This document shows, in pieces, positions 8,177-16,584 of a stretch of 64,000 nucleotides of DNA. The stretch is from Bacillota bacterium. Its GTDB lineage: Bacteria > Bacillota > Clostridia > Christensenellales > CAG-138. Position numbers and translations under genes: made by a program. The stretch covers positions 1-64,000 of the forward strand of contig JAEWYO010000044.1 of the NCBI GenBank assembly GCA_023395595.1, in the 5' to 3' direction. Each line of letters starts with the position of its first letter. Positions within the stretch are counted from its first letter, which is position 1. The notes beneath the pieces are model-generated. The model searched no databases and was not told where the DNA came from. It was given only the letters and a program-made list of their open reading frames with translations.

Positions 8177-9310
8177 TTACTCGCCGTACTCGCCATATTC
8201 GCAGCCGACATTCTTCGCCTCGATTTCGTCCACCAAGACTCTCTTTCCGCGCTTCTTCTGATAAAGCCGGATCAGGCCCGTCCCGTTTCCGCCATTCCAG
8301 AGGCGGTTATGCCGTTTCTGCCCGTTCGGCGATTCATAATTGATCCACAGCATCTCTTTTTTGTTGCAGCGGATATCAACCTCCAGCACCGCAGTTATCG
8401 TTTCCTGCTTCACATGCCAGAGAATTTCCGTCTCCGTCTCCTGTCCGGTGAATTCCGTGCGGCAAAACGTCCAGAACCGCGAAAAGTTGAATTCGTAGTT
8501 CTTGCCTTCATAGTAAAAGTCGGACAGGAGCTTGCGGTTGAACGCCACGCCGAATACCTTCGGGCAGCCGCCACCGATATCAAACACGCTGTTGTTCAGG
8601 CACTTGCCGCTGATCCTGCTGACCAAATTGTTGCTGGAAAGCCAAACCCACGGGCTTGTGTAGTCCCCGCCCCAGTTCTTGTCAGCATACCCATAACACG
8701 TCTCAGGCTTGACGACATATTTCCTGCCGTTCAGACTGATCGTTCCGCTATACTCGGTTTTCATTCCCTCCGCGTGCCAGAACATTTCAAATGCATTCAC
8801 CCGCTGAAAGAACTTTGACGCACCATACCCGACATGAAACGCAACTTTCTTGCGGATGTCGATGTCCCATTCGACGACTCCACCGTTGCACATGTACTCC
8901 GGATGCGCCTTTGCTTCCTCCTCGGAAAGCGAAATAGAGCCCTTGGTATGCGTTTCGGAGCATGAGCAATCTTTGACTGTAATGTCAAAGTCTTTGTCAT
9001 ATTCGATAGCGGCATCCTTCCATGCAAAGAAACGGTGCAGTTGTCCGGCGGAATCACCCCACCATCCGACCTTTACCATGACATAGGACGGCTTTTTCCC
9101 GTCGATTTTTCTCTCCGGTAATTGTCCGAATATCGGCTCCGCCTCGCCGAGCGCCGGGTTGCAGGTATAGAATTCTATGAAAAACGGCTGCTGCTCCCCC
9201 GTTTCCGCATCCTCGGCTGTAAAGTTATGCCACCACCAGTCAAAACCGCGCTTTGCCAGCGGCCCACGCAGCATAAACTGATCCCTTTGTTTATCGCTGA
9301 TGTTTCCCAT
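8177..9310 (-). CDS. tocopherol-cyclase-like family protein
   Basis: This 377-residue protein has no signal peptide or membrane segment. The signature block is HAEGMKTEYSGTI, then LNGRKYVV, then YGYADKNWGGDYTSPWVWL and N. This matches the tocopherol cyclase family pattern of H-G, G-x-I, Y-x-x-K-N-W-G and W-x-W-x-x-x-N. Plant and cyanobacterial members cyclise prenylated quinols. Firmicute members are uncharacterised, probably beta-barrel binders of a hydrophobic ligand, so I do not claim the plant reaction. It lies downstream of a TetR regulator (124-base gap, same strand) and near oleate hydratase, pointing to lipid chemistry. GAGGAGAGG precedes the ATG. Confidence 0.72.
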   Translation of the reverse strand: MGNISDKQRDQFMLRGPLAKRGFDWWWHNFTAEDAETGEQQPFFIEFYTCNPALGEAEPIFGQLPERKIDGKKPSYVMVKVGWWGDSAGQLHRFFAWKDAAIEYDKDFDITVKDCSCSETHTKGSISLSEEEAKAHPEYMCNGGVVEWDIDIRKKVAFHVGYGASKFFQRVNAFEMFWHAEGMKTEYSGTISLNGRKYVVKPETCYGYADKNWGGDYTSPWVWLSSNNLVSRISGKCLNNSVFDIGGGCPKVFGVAFNRKLLSDFYYEGKNYEFNFSRFWTFCRTEFTGQETETEILWHVKQETITAVLEVDIRCNKKEMLWINYESPNGQKRHNRLWNGGNGTGLIRLYQKKRGKRVLVDEIEAKNVGCEYGEYGE

Positions 9311-9433
9311 ACGATCCTCTCCTCTATCTTTGCAATATGTTTTGTTCCATTATTTCCTGAACCGGTTGTCGCAACACGCGAGCCTTGCTTCTGCGTATCC
9401 GATCCAAACCGTCTTTATCCGCACCAAATATCA

Positions 9434-10015
9434 TCATTTCGTGAAGAACATCTCCGAACTCTCCGTTATGATTTTGCTGACTACCAAGGACAATTCATTG
9501 AGCGTGTAGTCCACCTCCCCCCGAAACCACGCTTGGTAAAGATTCACAACCCCGCCCGCAAAAAAATGCACACGAATCATGAATTCCGGCGAATGCTTGA
9601 TCGACTGTTGAATGTCGGCGTCCGTTTTCATATACGTCACAAAAATCCGCTTGAGCTTCACCAAAAACTGTTCAGACCCCTTGGAGTTGATCAGAATTCG
9701 GAAGAATTCCACGTCTTCCTCCAGATACCTTGCCAACATCAAGAGCAACGGAAGCGGATTTTGGAAAAAGCTTTTATAATGAAACTCACCTAAAAACTCC
9801 AGCATCTTTTCGATAATTTCATTTTCGATTTCCTCAATCACTGCCCGCGTATCCTGATAATGCGCATAAAAAGTACCCCGGTTCAGATCGGATCGGGTTA
9901 TGATGTCCGTTACCGTAATCTTCTCCAAATCCTTCTCTTGCATCAGTTCAACAAACGCCTGCCGAATCATCCGCCGGGATCGAATTGCGCTCTTGTATTC
10001 CGCCTTTTCCTTCAC
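9434..10015 (-). CDS. TetR/AcrR-family transcriptional regulator
   Basis: This is a 193-residue one-component repressor. Residues 8-55 hold the TetR helix-turn-helix (FVELMQEKDLEKITVTDI, then SDLNRGTFYAHY). The rest is an all-helical ligand domain of the DhaS/TetR_C type. It starts with GTG, with AAGGAG 6 bases before. It is divergent from oleate hydratase with 181 bases between the starts, the standard arrangement for a repressor of that gene, and upstream of the tocopherol-cyclase-like gene on its own strand. A fatty acid is a plausible inducer (inference). Confidence 0.85.
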   Translation of the reverse strand: MKEKAEYKSAIRSRRMIRQAFVELMQEKDLEKITVTDIITRSDLNRGTFYAHYQDTRAVIEEIENEIIEKMLEFLGEFHYKSFFQNPLPLLLMLARYLEEDVEFFRILINSKGSEQFLVKLKRIFVTYMKTDADIQQSIKHSPEFMIRVHFFAGGVVNLYQAWFRGEVDYTLNELSLVVSKIITESSEMFFTK

Positions 10016-10094
10016 ATGTGACTCCTTGATGATCCAAAATTAAACAAATTTGGCTCATCTGTGCAAAATTGTATAGTTCTCGGAATTCTGATGA

Positions 10095-10123
10095 TTGAAC
10101 CCGAAGCACGCTATTATTATACT
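10095..10123 (+). promoter_or_regulatory. promoter of oleate hydratase
   Basis: TTGAAC at 10095-10100 and TATACT at 10118-10123 are spaced by exactly 17 bases. The leader to the ATG at 10197 includes repeated TTGTTGATT-like units (about 10149-10176), which could be part of the regulator's target. Confidence 0.65.
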
Positions 10124-10196
10124 CGACACAGTAACAATATTCAACAGTTGTTTGATTTTGTTGATTTGTTGATTGATGAAGAGAAAGGTGTTTCAG

Positions 10197-11954
10197 ATGA
10201 AAAATTATGATCGCGTCAACGCCAGAAAACCGCAAGGAATTCAAAACCGTCATGCATACATCGTAGGTGGCGGAATCGCGGGGCTATCTGCCGCGGCGTT
10301 CCTCACCGTGGACGGCAGCATGCCGGGCAAAAACATCACGGTGTTTGATCAACTCCCTGTCGTCGGGGGCTCCATGGACAGTTCCGGCAACGCCGTGGAT
10401 GGATATGTGAGCCGCGGTGAGCGAGAGCTGGAGCCCTATATGGAGTGTCTATGGTATTTGTTTGCCATGGTCCCTTCTCTTGAGGAGGAAGGGCGCAGCG
10501 TCCTCGATGAAACCCGCGAGAGCAACAAAAACCTCCCGATTCACGCCAATCGGCGCCTGTTTGAAAATCGGTTTCAGGCAAGAGACCTCTCCTCGCTCGG
10601 TTTGACCAAAGCGGATATGGACAACATGGTACGGATGATGACCACGCCGGAAGAAGAAATTGAGAACGTAACGATCGAGCAATGGTTCTCTGCGGATTAT
10701 TTCCGCAGCAACATCTGGTATTACTGGAGCAGCATGCTTGCGTTCCAACCCTACCACAGCCTGATCGAGATGAAGCGCTATACCGTTCGGTTTATGCAGC
10801 ATCTCGACGGCATCGAGAATCTCAAAGGGATTCTGCGCACCAAATATGACCAGTATGCCAGTTTGATTCAGCCGCTCCATGCATGGCTGGAAAGCAAAGG
10901 CGTTGTGTTTGTGACCGGCGCTCTGGTGGAAGAAATCCATGTGGAGGTCGAAGGCACACGCAAGACGGTGACCTATCTAGATATCGTCCGGGACGGCAAA
11001 GCGGAGCGTGTTTCCATCGCTGCGGACGACCTCGTGTATTTCACCAACGGCAGCATGACGCAGAACAGCGCGCACGGCGACAACAAGACTGTCGCGCCGA
11101 TGAACCGTGATCGGGAGCACAGAGGGTGCTTCTCCGTTTGGGAAAAGCTCGCAAAGGTCAGCCCGGTGTTCGGCAGACCGGAGAAATTTATCTCGACGCC
11201 GGACAAGTCGCACTTCATCAGCTATACGATCACGATCACCGATTATCCGCAGTTTTTCCGGCATATCGAAGAGCGAACGGCAAACGTTACCGGAACAGCA
11301 GGCGCGATCACTTTGGTCGATTCGGCGTGGTTTCAGTCCATCAACACGCCGCCGCAACCCGCCTTCAAAGGTCAGCCGGAAAACGTGCAGGTCCTCTGGG
11401 GTTATGGGCTGCACGGAAACGAAATTGGAGACTATTTGAAGAAGCCGATGACGCAGTGCACCGGCGAGGAGATTTTGCAGGAGTTACTGTATCATCTGGA
11501 TTATCTCGAAGCGTATGAGGATCTCCTGCCGCACGTTAAAATCATCACAACGATGATGCCGTATATCACGAGCCAGTTCATGCCGCGCGGCCTGACCGAT
11601 CGCCCGCAGATCATTCCCGAGGGCTGCACAAATCTAGCGCTCATCGGACAATTCGTTGAGCTGGAAGGCGACGTGGTGTTCACCGTTGAAACCTCGGTTC
11701 GCACCGCGATGATTGCCGTATACCGCACGCTCCATCTGGACAAGCCGATTACGCCGCTGTTTGAAGCGCAGTATGACGTTCGGATCATCGTAGCAAACCT
11801 GAAGAAGATGTTGAGTGTTGAGGTGATTCGCAAGGAGGACTTGCCGCCGATCAATCCGCTGCATTTGCCTAAGCTGATCAGCGACATGCTAAAAGCGGTC
11901 AACTCGGTTCCCAAGATGAAGAGCTACTATCCTGAATCCGATGAGAACCGATAG
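10197..11954 (+). CDS. ohyA: oleate hydratase (MCRA family, FAD-binding)
   Basis: This 585-residue protein belongs to the myosin-cross-reactive antigen family, which adds water to cis double bonds of free unsaturated fatty acids (oleate to 10-hydroxystearate). The FAD motif YIVGGGIAGLSAAAFL starts near residue 21. The family block GSMDSSGNA, then YVSRGERELEPYMECLWYL, contains the conserved acidic residue region. YYWSSMLAFQPYHSL and FTNGSMTQNS are also family-typical. Length fits. The ATG at 10197 is chosen because AAAGGTG lies 6 bases before it; an in-frame ATG at 10176 has no site. It acts at the membrane-cytoplasm interface and is thought to detoxify unsaturated fatty acids. Confidence 0.95.
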   Translation: MKNYDRVNARKPQGIQNRHAYIVGGGIAGLSAAAFLTVDGSMPGKNITVFDQLPVVGGSMDSSGNAVDGYVSRGERELEPYMECLWYLFAMVPSLEEEGRSVLDETRESNKNLPIHANRRLFENRFQARDLSSLGLTKADMDNMVRMMTTPEEEIENVTIEQWFSADYFRSNIWYYWSSMLAFQPYHSLIEMKRYTVRFMQHLDGIENLKGILRTKYDQYASLIQPLHAWLESKGVVFVTGALVEEIHVEVEGTRKTVTYLDIVRDGKAERVSIAADDLVYFTNGSMTQNSAHGDNKTVAPMNRDREHRGCFSVWEKLAKVSPVFGRPEKFISTPDKSHFISYTITITDYPQFFRHIEERTANVTGTAGAITLVDSAWFQSINTPPQPAFKGQPENVQVLWGYGLHGNEIGDYLKKPMTQCTGEEILQELLYHLDYLEAYEDLLPHVKIITTMMPYITSQFMPRGLTDRPQIIPEGCTNLALIGQFVELEGDVVFTVETSVRTAMIAVYRTLHLDKPITPLFEAQYDVRIIVANLKKMLSVEVIRKEDLPPINPLHLPKLISDMLKAVNSVPKMKSYYPESDENR

Positions 11955-12013
11955 CTTTAACTCGGCCGAGCCGCGACGGTTCGGCTCCTGTTATTCGGAT
12001 TGATTTGCATAGT

Positions 12014-12072
12014 GAATTCTGCTGCATTGTGTACCCATGTTATCGATGCAGCAGGATTCCTTTGCTGTTTCC
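12014..12072 (+). terminator. hairpin downstream of oleate hydratase
   Basis: Bases 12014-12027 and 12046-12059 form a 14-pair stem (one G-T) with an 18-base loop, followed by a moderately T-rich tail. A smaller GC-rich hairpin (GAGCCG/CGGCTC) lies just after the stop near 11967-11988. Either could end the transcript. Confidence 0.5.
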
Positions 12073-12180
12073 GTTCGAATTGACCTTCTTTTGAGCAGAA
12101 TATGGTATACTGTTTCGGTTGATGTAACGTATGCAGACATGCGACAATACAAGAATAAGCAACATAAGAAATGAGTAACT

Positions 12181-13413
12181 ATGACGTTTCAAGAAATGGA
12201 ACTCGTCCAGCCGCTCTTACAGGCGGTCACAGAGGCGGGTTTTACAGAGCCCTCCCCCATTCAGGCGGAGGCGATTCCCGTTCTGCTGCGCGGGCGCGAC
12301 ATCATCGGATGCGCGCAAACAGGCAGCGGAAAGACAGCGGCTTTTGCCCTGCCGATTTTACAGCGTTTGAGCAAAGAGAAGAGCAGCCAGATCCGAGCGC
12401 TGATTTTGACACCGACACGTGAGCTTGCGATCCAAATTTACGACACCTTCCGCTATTTTGGCAGACGGCTGCGCCTGCACTCCGGCGTGGTTTTCGGCGG
12501 CGTTTCGCAAAACCCGCAGGTCGATGCCCTCAGCAGAGGAATCGATGTGTTGATTGCGACGCCCGGGCGGCTCAACGACCTGATCAATCAAGGTTATATC
12601 CATCTGGATCACATTGAGATTTTTGTTCTGGACGAGGCAGATCGCATGCTCGATATGGGCTTCATCCACGATGTCAAGAAGACGATCAAGCTCCTGCCCG
12701 CGCAGCGGCAGACGATGCTCTTTAGCGCAACCATGCCCTCTGAGATCGAATCTCTCGCGCAAACGCTGCTGAAGAATCCGGCTATGATCAAGGTCGATCC
12801 CGTCACGCGCGCAGTGGAGAGCATCGATCAGCGCGTATACATGGTAGACAAACCAAACAAGACGCTTCTCCTGGCGGAATTGCTCCGCACCGAAGACATC
12901 AAGAATGCGCTCGTGTTCACCAACACCAAGCACGGCGCAGACCGCGTCGTCCAGAAACTCTCGCAGGAGGGGTTCGTTGCTCGTGCCATACACGGAGACA
13001 AAACGCAGAATGCCCGGCAGGATGCGCTCAAGAGCTTTCGCGACGGGCGCGTGCAGATTCTCGTGGCAACAGACATTGCGGCAAGAGGCATTGATATCCC
13101 CGAACTGTCGCACGTAATCAACTACGACTTGCCCGACGTTGCGGAGACGTACATCCATCGCATCGGGCGTACCGGCAGGGCGGGGTTGGGTGGCACTGCC
13201 ATTAGTTTTTGCAACATCGATCATCTGGACAATCTGCGTTCCATCGAGAAGATGACCGGCCTGAAAATCCCCGTGCGGGAGTCCAAATGGCCGATGCAAA
13301 TTTTTGAAAAAACGGTCAAGCAGCAAAGACCGCCGCGGCCGGAAAAACGCGCAACGCCGAGCAAGCGTTTCTCCAGCCCGACAAAACCCAAGCAAAGCAG
13401 ACCCGAACGCTAA
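12181..13413 (+). CDS. DEAD-box ATP-dependent RNA helicase (RhlE-like)
   Basis: This 410-residue protein has all DEAD-box motifs in order: Q motif (PSPIQAEAIP), motif I AQTGSGKT, Ia PTRELA, Ib TPGR, II DEAD, III SAT, IV-V (VFTNTKHGADR, TDIAARGIDI) and VI HRIGRTGR. It unwinds short RNA duplexes in ribosome assembly or mRNA turnover. The C-terminal tail is short, basic and proline-rich (RPPRPEKRATPSKRFSS), typical of RhlE-type proteins, and would bind RNA. The start at 12181 lacks a strong ribosome site, but the protein aligns from its first residues. It is monocistronic, with a good terminator at 13438-13487. Confidence 0.93.
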   Translation: MTFQEMELVQPLLQAVTEAGFTEPSPIQAEAIPVLLRGRDIIGCAQTGSGKTAAFALPILQRLSKEKSSQIRALILTPTRELAIQIYDTFRYFGRRLRLHSGVVFGGVSQNPQVDALSRGIDVLIATPGRLNDLINQGYIHLDHIEIFVLDEADRMLDMGFIHDVKKTIKLLPAQRQTMLFSATMPSEIESLAQTLLKNPAMIKVDPVTRAVESIDQRVYMVDKPNKTLLLAELLRTEDIKNALVFTNTKHGADRVVQKLSQEGFVARAIHGDKTQNARQDALKSFRDGRVQILVATDIAARGIDIPELSHVINYDLPDVAETYIHRIGRTGRAGLGGTAISFCNIDHLDNLRSIEKMTGLKIPVRESKWPMQIFEKTVKQQRPPRPEKRATPSKRFSSPTKPKQSRPER

Positions 13414-13437
13414 ACGAGATAACGTTTCTTCCAAATA

Positions 13438-13487
13438 GGCTGTACGGACGCGATTCCATCGAATTGCAATCCGGACAGTCTTTTTTA
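13438..13487 (+). terminator. intrinsic terminator of DEAD-box helicase gene
   Basis: GGCTGTACGGA at 13438-13448 pairs with TCCGGACAGTC at 13470-13480 (one A-G mismatch, one G-T), followed at once by six T. Confidence 0.75.
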
Positions 13488-13507
13488 CTCTGTGCGTTCC
13501 CGTACAA

Positions 13508-13534
13508 CAAAACGGCCTCTTGCGAAGCCGTCTT
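13508..13534 (-). terminator. intrinsic terminator of AIM24-family gene
   Basis: On the minus strand, ACGGC at 13531-13527 pairs with GCCGT at 13516-13512 and is followed by TTTTGTTG. It lies 24 bases beyond the stop of the minus-strand gene. Confidence 0.6.
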
Positions 13535-13557
13535 GCTCGTATGATTTTGATTGCTTG

Positions 13558-14250
13558 TTAGTGCGAGCTGGTGTTGGTCGGCGCCGGCAGGAACGGGATG
13601 ATCCGCTTGGCAAAGCCCGGCATCGTCATCGTCTGCAACCAAACTCTACCAGGTCCGGTCAAGCGTGTGTTCAGCAGACCTTCGCCGCCGAGCAGCACAT
13701 TCTTAAACCCTCTGACCATCGTAACCTCGTATTGTACCCTTGCTTCAAACGCGGCGACATTTCCGGTGTCAACGATCAACGATTCCCCCGGCGCAAGTGT
13801 CTTTTCGCAGAGCGCACCGTCGATTTCAAGGAACGCGACCCCGTTTCCGCTCAACCGTTGCAGGATGAACCCCTCGCCGCCGAACAGCCCCGCACTGAGG
13901 TTCTTCACCACATGCGCGTTGACGGTGACGCCGGGCTCTGCGCAGAGAAACGCGCTCTTCTGTGCGATGATGTCTCCAGACTCAGGATGAACCGCCACGA
14001 TTGAACCGGGAAACGTGGAAGCAACCGTAATCTCCTGATCGGGCGCGGTTGCCGAGTATGTTGCGATAAACAGTGAATCGCCGGACAGCATCCGCCCAAG
14101 CCCTTTCAGCAGGCCGCCCTTCATGTTTGTTTCCATGCGCATACCCGCGCTCATCCACGTCATACCGCCAGACTGCGTAAAGATCGATTCACCCGCGTTG
14201 AGCGTCATCGTGACGGCAGGCATGTTTTCGCCAAAGATCTTATACTGCAT
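13558..14250 (-). CDS. AIM24 / TIGR00266 family protein
   Basis: This 230-residue protein is of the AIM24 (old DUF124) family. It is a beta-helix-like trimer-forming protein with glycine-rich turns, seen here as GESIFTQSGGMTWMS near residue 20, GGLLKGLGRMLSGDSLF near 45-61, and GGEGFILQRLSGNG near 124-137. The bacterial function is unknown. A mitochondrial homologue helps organise the inner membrane, so an envelope role is often proposed. Length fits the family. AAAGGAG precedes the ATG. A membrane-protein gene lies 60 bases upstream on the same strand, and the two may be cotranscribed. Confidence 0.85.
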   Translation of the reverse strand: MQYKIFGENMPAVTMTLNAGESIFTQSGGMTWMSAGMRMETNMKGGLLKGLGRMLSGDSLFIATYSATAPDQEITVASTFPGSIVAVHPESGDIIAQKSAFLCAEPGVTVNAHVVKNLSAGLFGGEGFILQRLSGNGVAFLEIDGALCEKTLAPGESLIVDTGNVAAFEARVQYEVTMVRGFKNVLLGGEGLLNTRLTGPGRVWLQTMTMPGFAKRIIPFLPAPTNTSSH

Positions 14251-14310
14251 AAAGCGCTCCTTTCGGCAGGCTTATTGCCTACCGTATCCTATTATAGAAC
14301 GATTCCGGCA

Positions 14311-14994
14311 TCAAAGCCAGGTGATCGGTACCTGAAGCATGATCGCAACGCCAAAGATCAGCGCCGCAACCGATACAGAAGCGATGATGAGCCTTGTGCG
14401 CTTGCCTTGGAACACGCCGACGATACCAAGCATGAACAACACAACCGCGAGAATTACCGAAACCAAGCCAAGCTTGTCCGCCCAGTTGTTCGCCTCGTCG
14501 CCTTGCTCAATCTGTGTATAGCCCTCGTCCATAACAGCGGATGCATCGGCATAATAGCTGTCAATGAATCCATCCTTGTCAAACGGGGTTGCATAGTTTT
14601 CCTGCGCGTTTGCCCATTCAATTCCGGCGGCGAGCTCATCCGACACGCCATACATCAGCATATCGAGCTTATACTGCGCGGCTTCCGCCGTGTCCGCATC
14701 GGCACGATACTCGGCATAGTTGAGATCGACCTGCAGCGCGCTGATTTGGTTCCATGTGTTCATGTCCTGTGCGAGGGTTTGCGATGCCTCGTTCCAGCGG
14801 GCGTTGCCGTCCGCCAGCGTGGCGTTGCCAAGTGTGTAATACTTGGCTTGCGTGCTGTCATAGAGCGAGCCCTGCCATGCTGCCCATGCGGTGATCACCG
14901 CCGTGATGCCGAGCAGGATCGCAATCACCAATTCAAATACTTTATTGAACTTTACCGATTTCTCTTCCATTTTTTCTTCCATATTTGATTCCAT
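14311..14994 (-). CDS. membrane protein with coiled periplasmic-side domain, unknown
   Basis: This 227-residue protein has one N-terminal membrane helix (about residues 20-44), a helical, Ala/Asp/Glu-rich domain of about 125 residues, and two C-terminal helices (about 170-194 and 200-222). The Trp-rich WAAWQGSLYDSTQAKYY after helix 1 and the overall plan recall DUF4337-type membrane proteins, but I cannot assign it firmly. It starts MESNMEEKMEEKS with AAGGAG before the ATG. It lies upstream of the AIM24-family gene in the same direction, which makes a joint envelope role possible. Confidence 0.6.
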   Translation of the reverse strand: MESNMEEKMEEKSVKFNKVFELVIAILLGITAVITAWAAWQGSLYDSTQAKYYTLGNATLADGNARWNEASQTLAQDMNTWNQISALQVDLNYAEYRADADTAEAAQYKLDMLMYGVSDELAAGIEWANAQENYATPFDKDGFIDSYYADASAVMDEGYTQIEQGDEANNWADKLGLVSVILAVVLFMLGIVGVFQGKRTRLIIASVSVAALIFGVAIMLQVPITWL

Positions 14995-15490
14995 ATGAGT
15001 TCTCCTTATTTATTCTACTTTTTGATTCTATCTTCGTTTAGCTTCCGCCGCTCTCTTTCCCTACCGCATCCGTCTGTTTCCGGCGGTTTAGGGTTGGGTG
15101 GCAACAGGCTGACAGTCATTGTCTGGATTCGAATTGTCAAATTGTCCCTTCGAAAAACGTTGAATTTATATCCCCGCCGAACTACTCTTTTCACGTGTAT
15201 TACTATCAGTAATGCATATTGTTTACTGTGATTTCTGCTATTATTATGCGGAAAATAGTATTCATTTTTCTGAAGTTGATAGTAGTATACCTTGCGCGTA
15301 ATCTGGCGGCTATAGCTGTTCTCATATGAGTTGTGCACAATTTTTATATGGATGTTCGACGATGTTAACTCACTCGAATCCGCACGCCCCAAAAACCAAA
15401 AACCACCGTTTGACGGGTGGCTCTTGGCTTCACATGCGCTTCTCTTGTCATTCGCGGGTGAACGCTCCCGCGAAACTGAATCGATCCTAG
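14995..15490. other. intergenic region of 496 bases
   Basis: No gene is visible. It holds the upstream region of the membrane protein gene, which is A+T-rich between about 15180 and 15340, and the minus-strand terminator of the hydrolase gene near 15391-15424. No RNA element was recognised. Confidence 0.5.
15391..15424 (-). terminator. intrinsic terminator of hydrolase gene
   Basis: CCACC at 15403-15407 pairs with GGTGG at 15416-15420, with flanking A/T pairs. On the minus strand the stem is followed by TTTTTGGTTTTTGG. It lies about 70 bases past the stop of the gene at 15491. Confidence 0.65.
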
Positions 15491-16378
15491 TTACTCTGCA
15501 ATCGCCTGTTCGAGCGTCGCAAAGAACAGCTCCGGATCGTCGGTAATCGGTGAATGGCCTGTTGTTTCGAGCGTGACGAGCTTCGATCCGGAGATGGCAG
15601 CCGCTGCGCCCTCCGCCCAGGCATACGGCACAACAAGGTCGAGCTTGCCGTGGATCAGCGTGACCGGGCACTGGATCTGTCCCAACCTTCCGCTGCCTTC
15701 CGCTGAGCCGGTCGGTTCACTTGTCATATTGAACGTCAAAAGCGAATAATCGATGTCTACGAGGTTTTTTTGCTTGAGCATGGCGTCGAGATACTGCTCA
15801 TAGTCCGCAGCGGGCGGCTGCGCCATGTTGTAGATCACAGCGTTCCAGATGGCGCGCATCATCTCGCGGTTGCCGGATGCATACGCTGCGAGCACAGGAG
15901 CCACCTGAACCGGATCGCTCTCGATCTCCTCTTTGGTCTTGAGCAACTCGGTCAAAATCGGCTGACCGGTGGCGTCTTTCTTGAACATCGGGTATCCCGT
16001 CGGCGGAACCGACTCGACAAGGATCGCCTTTTTGATGCGCTTGGGCAGATCCGCCGCCATTTCGAGCGCAACACCGCCGCCTGTTGACCAGCCAACCAGC
16101 GTGCAGGTATCAATGCCCGCTTCGTCGAGAAAACGCTCCAGGTCCTGCGCGAGTTCGCGCAGCGAGTCGAATCGGCCAAGATAGGTGCTGTCGCCAAAGC
16201 CGCGCATATCCGGCGCGACAACATGATAGCGTCCTTCCAGATATTCCATCGTCGTCTGCCAATGGACGGAAGAGGACATATTGCCGTGAATGAGAACCAC
16301 CGTCTCGCCTGCGCCGCCCGCACGATAGGACAGCGTTTCGTTGCCGATGGAGATCTGTTTTACTTCATACTGTTTCAT
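15491..16378 (-). CDS. alpha/beta hydrolase
   Basis: This 295-residue cytoplasmic enzyme has the classic alpha/beta hydrolase order: VVLIHGNMSSS oxyanion loop near 28, PDMRGFGDS near 57, nucleophile elbow GWSTGG with Ser98, IHGKLDLVVP with the acid, and TGHSPITDDPELF with the histidine. The cap region is about 80 residues. The family covers esterases, haloperoxidase-like and C-C hydrolases, so the substrate is not predicted. It is a single gene with its own terminator. The ribosome site AGGAAAGGA is present. Confidence 0.82.
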   Translation of the reverse strand: MKQYEVKQISIGNETLSYRAGGAGETVVLIHGNMSSSVHWQTTMEYLEGRYHVVAPDMRGFGDSTYLGRFDSLRELAQDLERFLDEAGIDTCTLVGWSTGGGVALEMAADLPKRIKKAILVESVPPTGYPMFKKDATGQPILTELLKTKEEIESDPVQVAPVLAAYASGNREMMRAIWNAVIYNMAQPPAADYEQYLDAMLKQKNLVDIDYSLLTFNMTSEPTGSAEGSGRLGQIQCPVTLIHGKLDLVVPYAWAEGAAAAISGSKLVTLETTGHSPITDDPELFFATLEQAIAE

Positions 16379-16514
16379 GTTCGTAATCCTTTCCTATCTT
16401 CACGTTCGCATTTCAGGGTCTTGTTTCGGGTTAATTGAATGAAAAACAGAACGCTTTACTTTGCTTACTGTGCAACAGAACCAGTATACAATACTTATTA
16501 AGCTGATTCAGCAG

Positions 16515-16542
16515 TCCTCGCGTTGTTTGCGAGGATTTTTTT
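16515..16542 (+). terminator. orphan plus-strand intrinsic terminator
   Basis: TCCTCGC at 16515-16521 and GCGAGGA at 16529-16535 form a perfect 7-pair stem with a 7-base loop and are followed by seven T. No plus-strand gene ends here: both neighbours are on the minus strand. It may end a small RNA or antisense transcript. Confidence 0.6.
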
Positions 16543-16584
16543 GCGTTCATCCATCCAATGTGCGCACAACGTGCCGCATCATTC

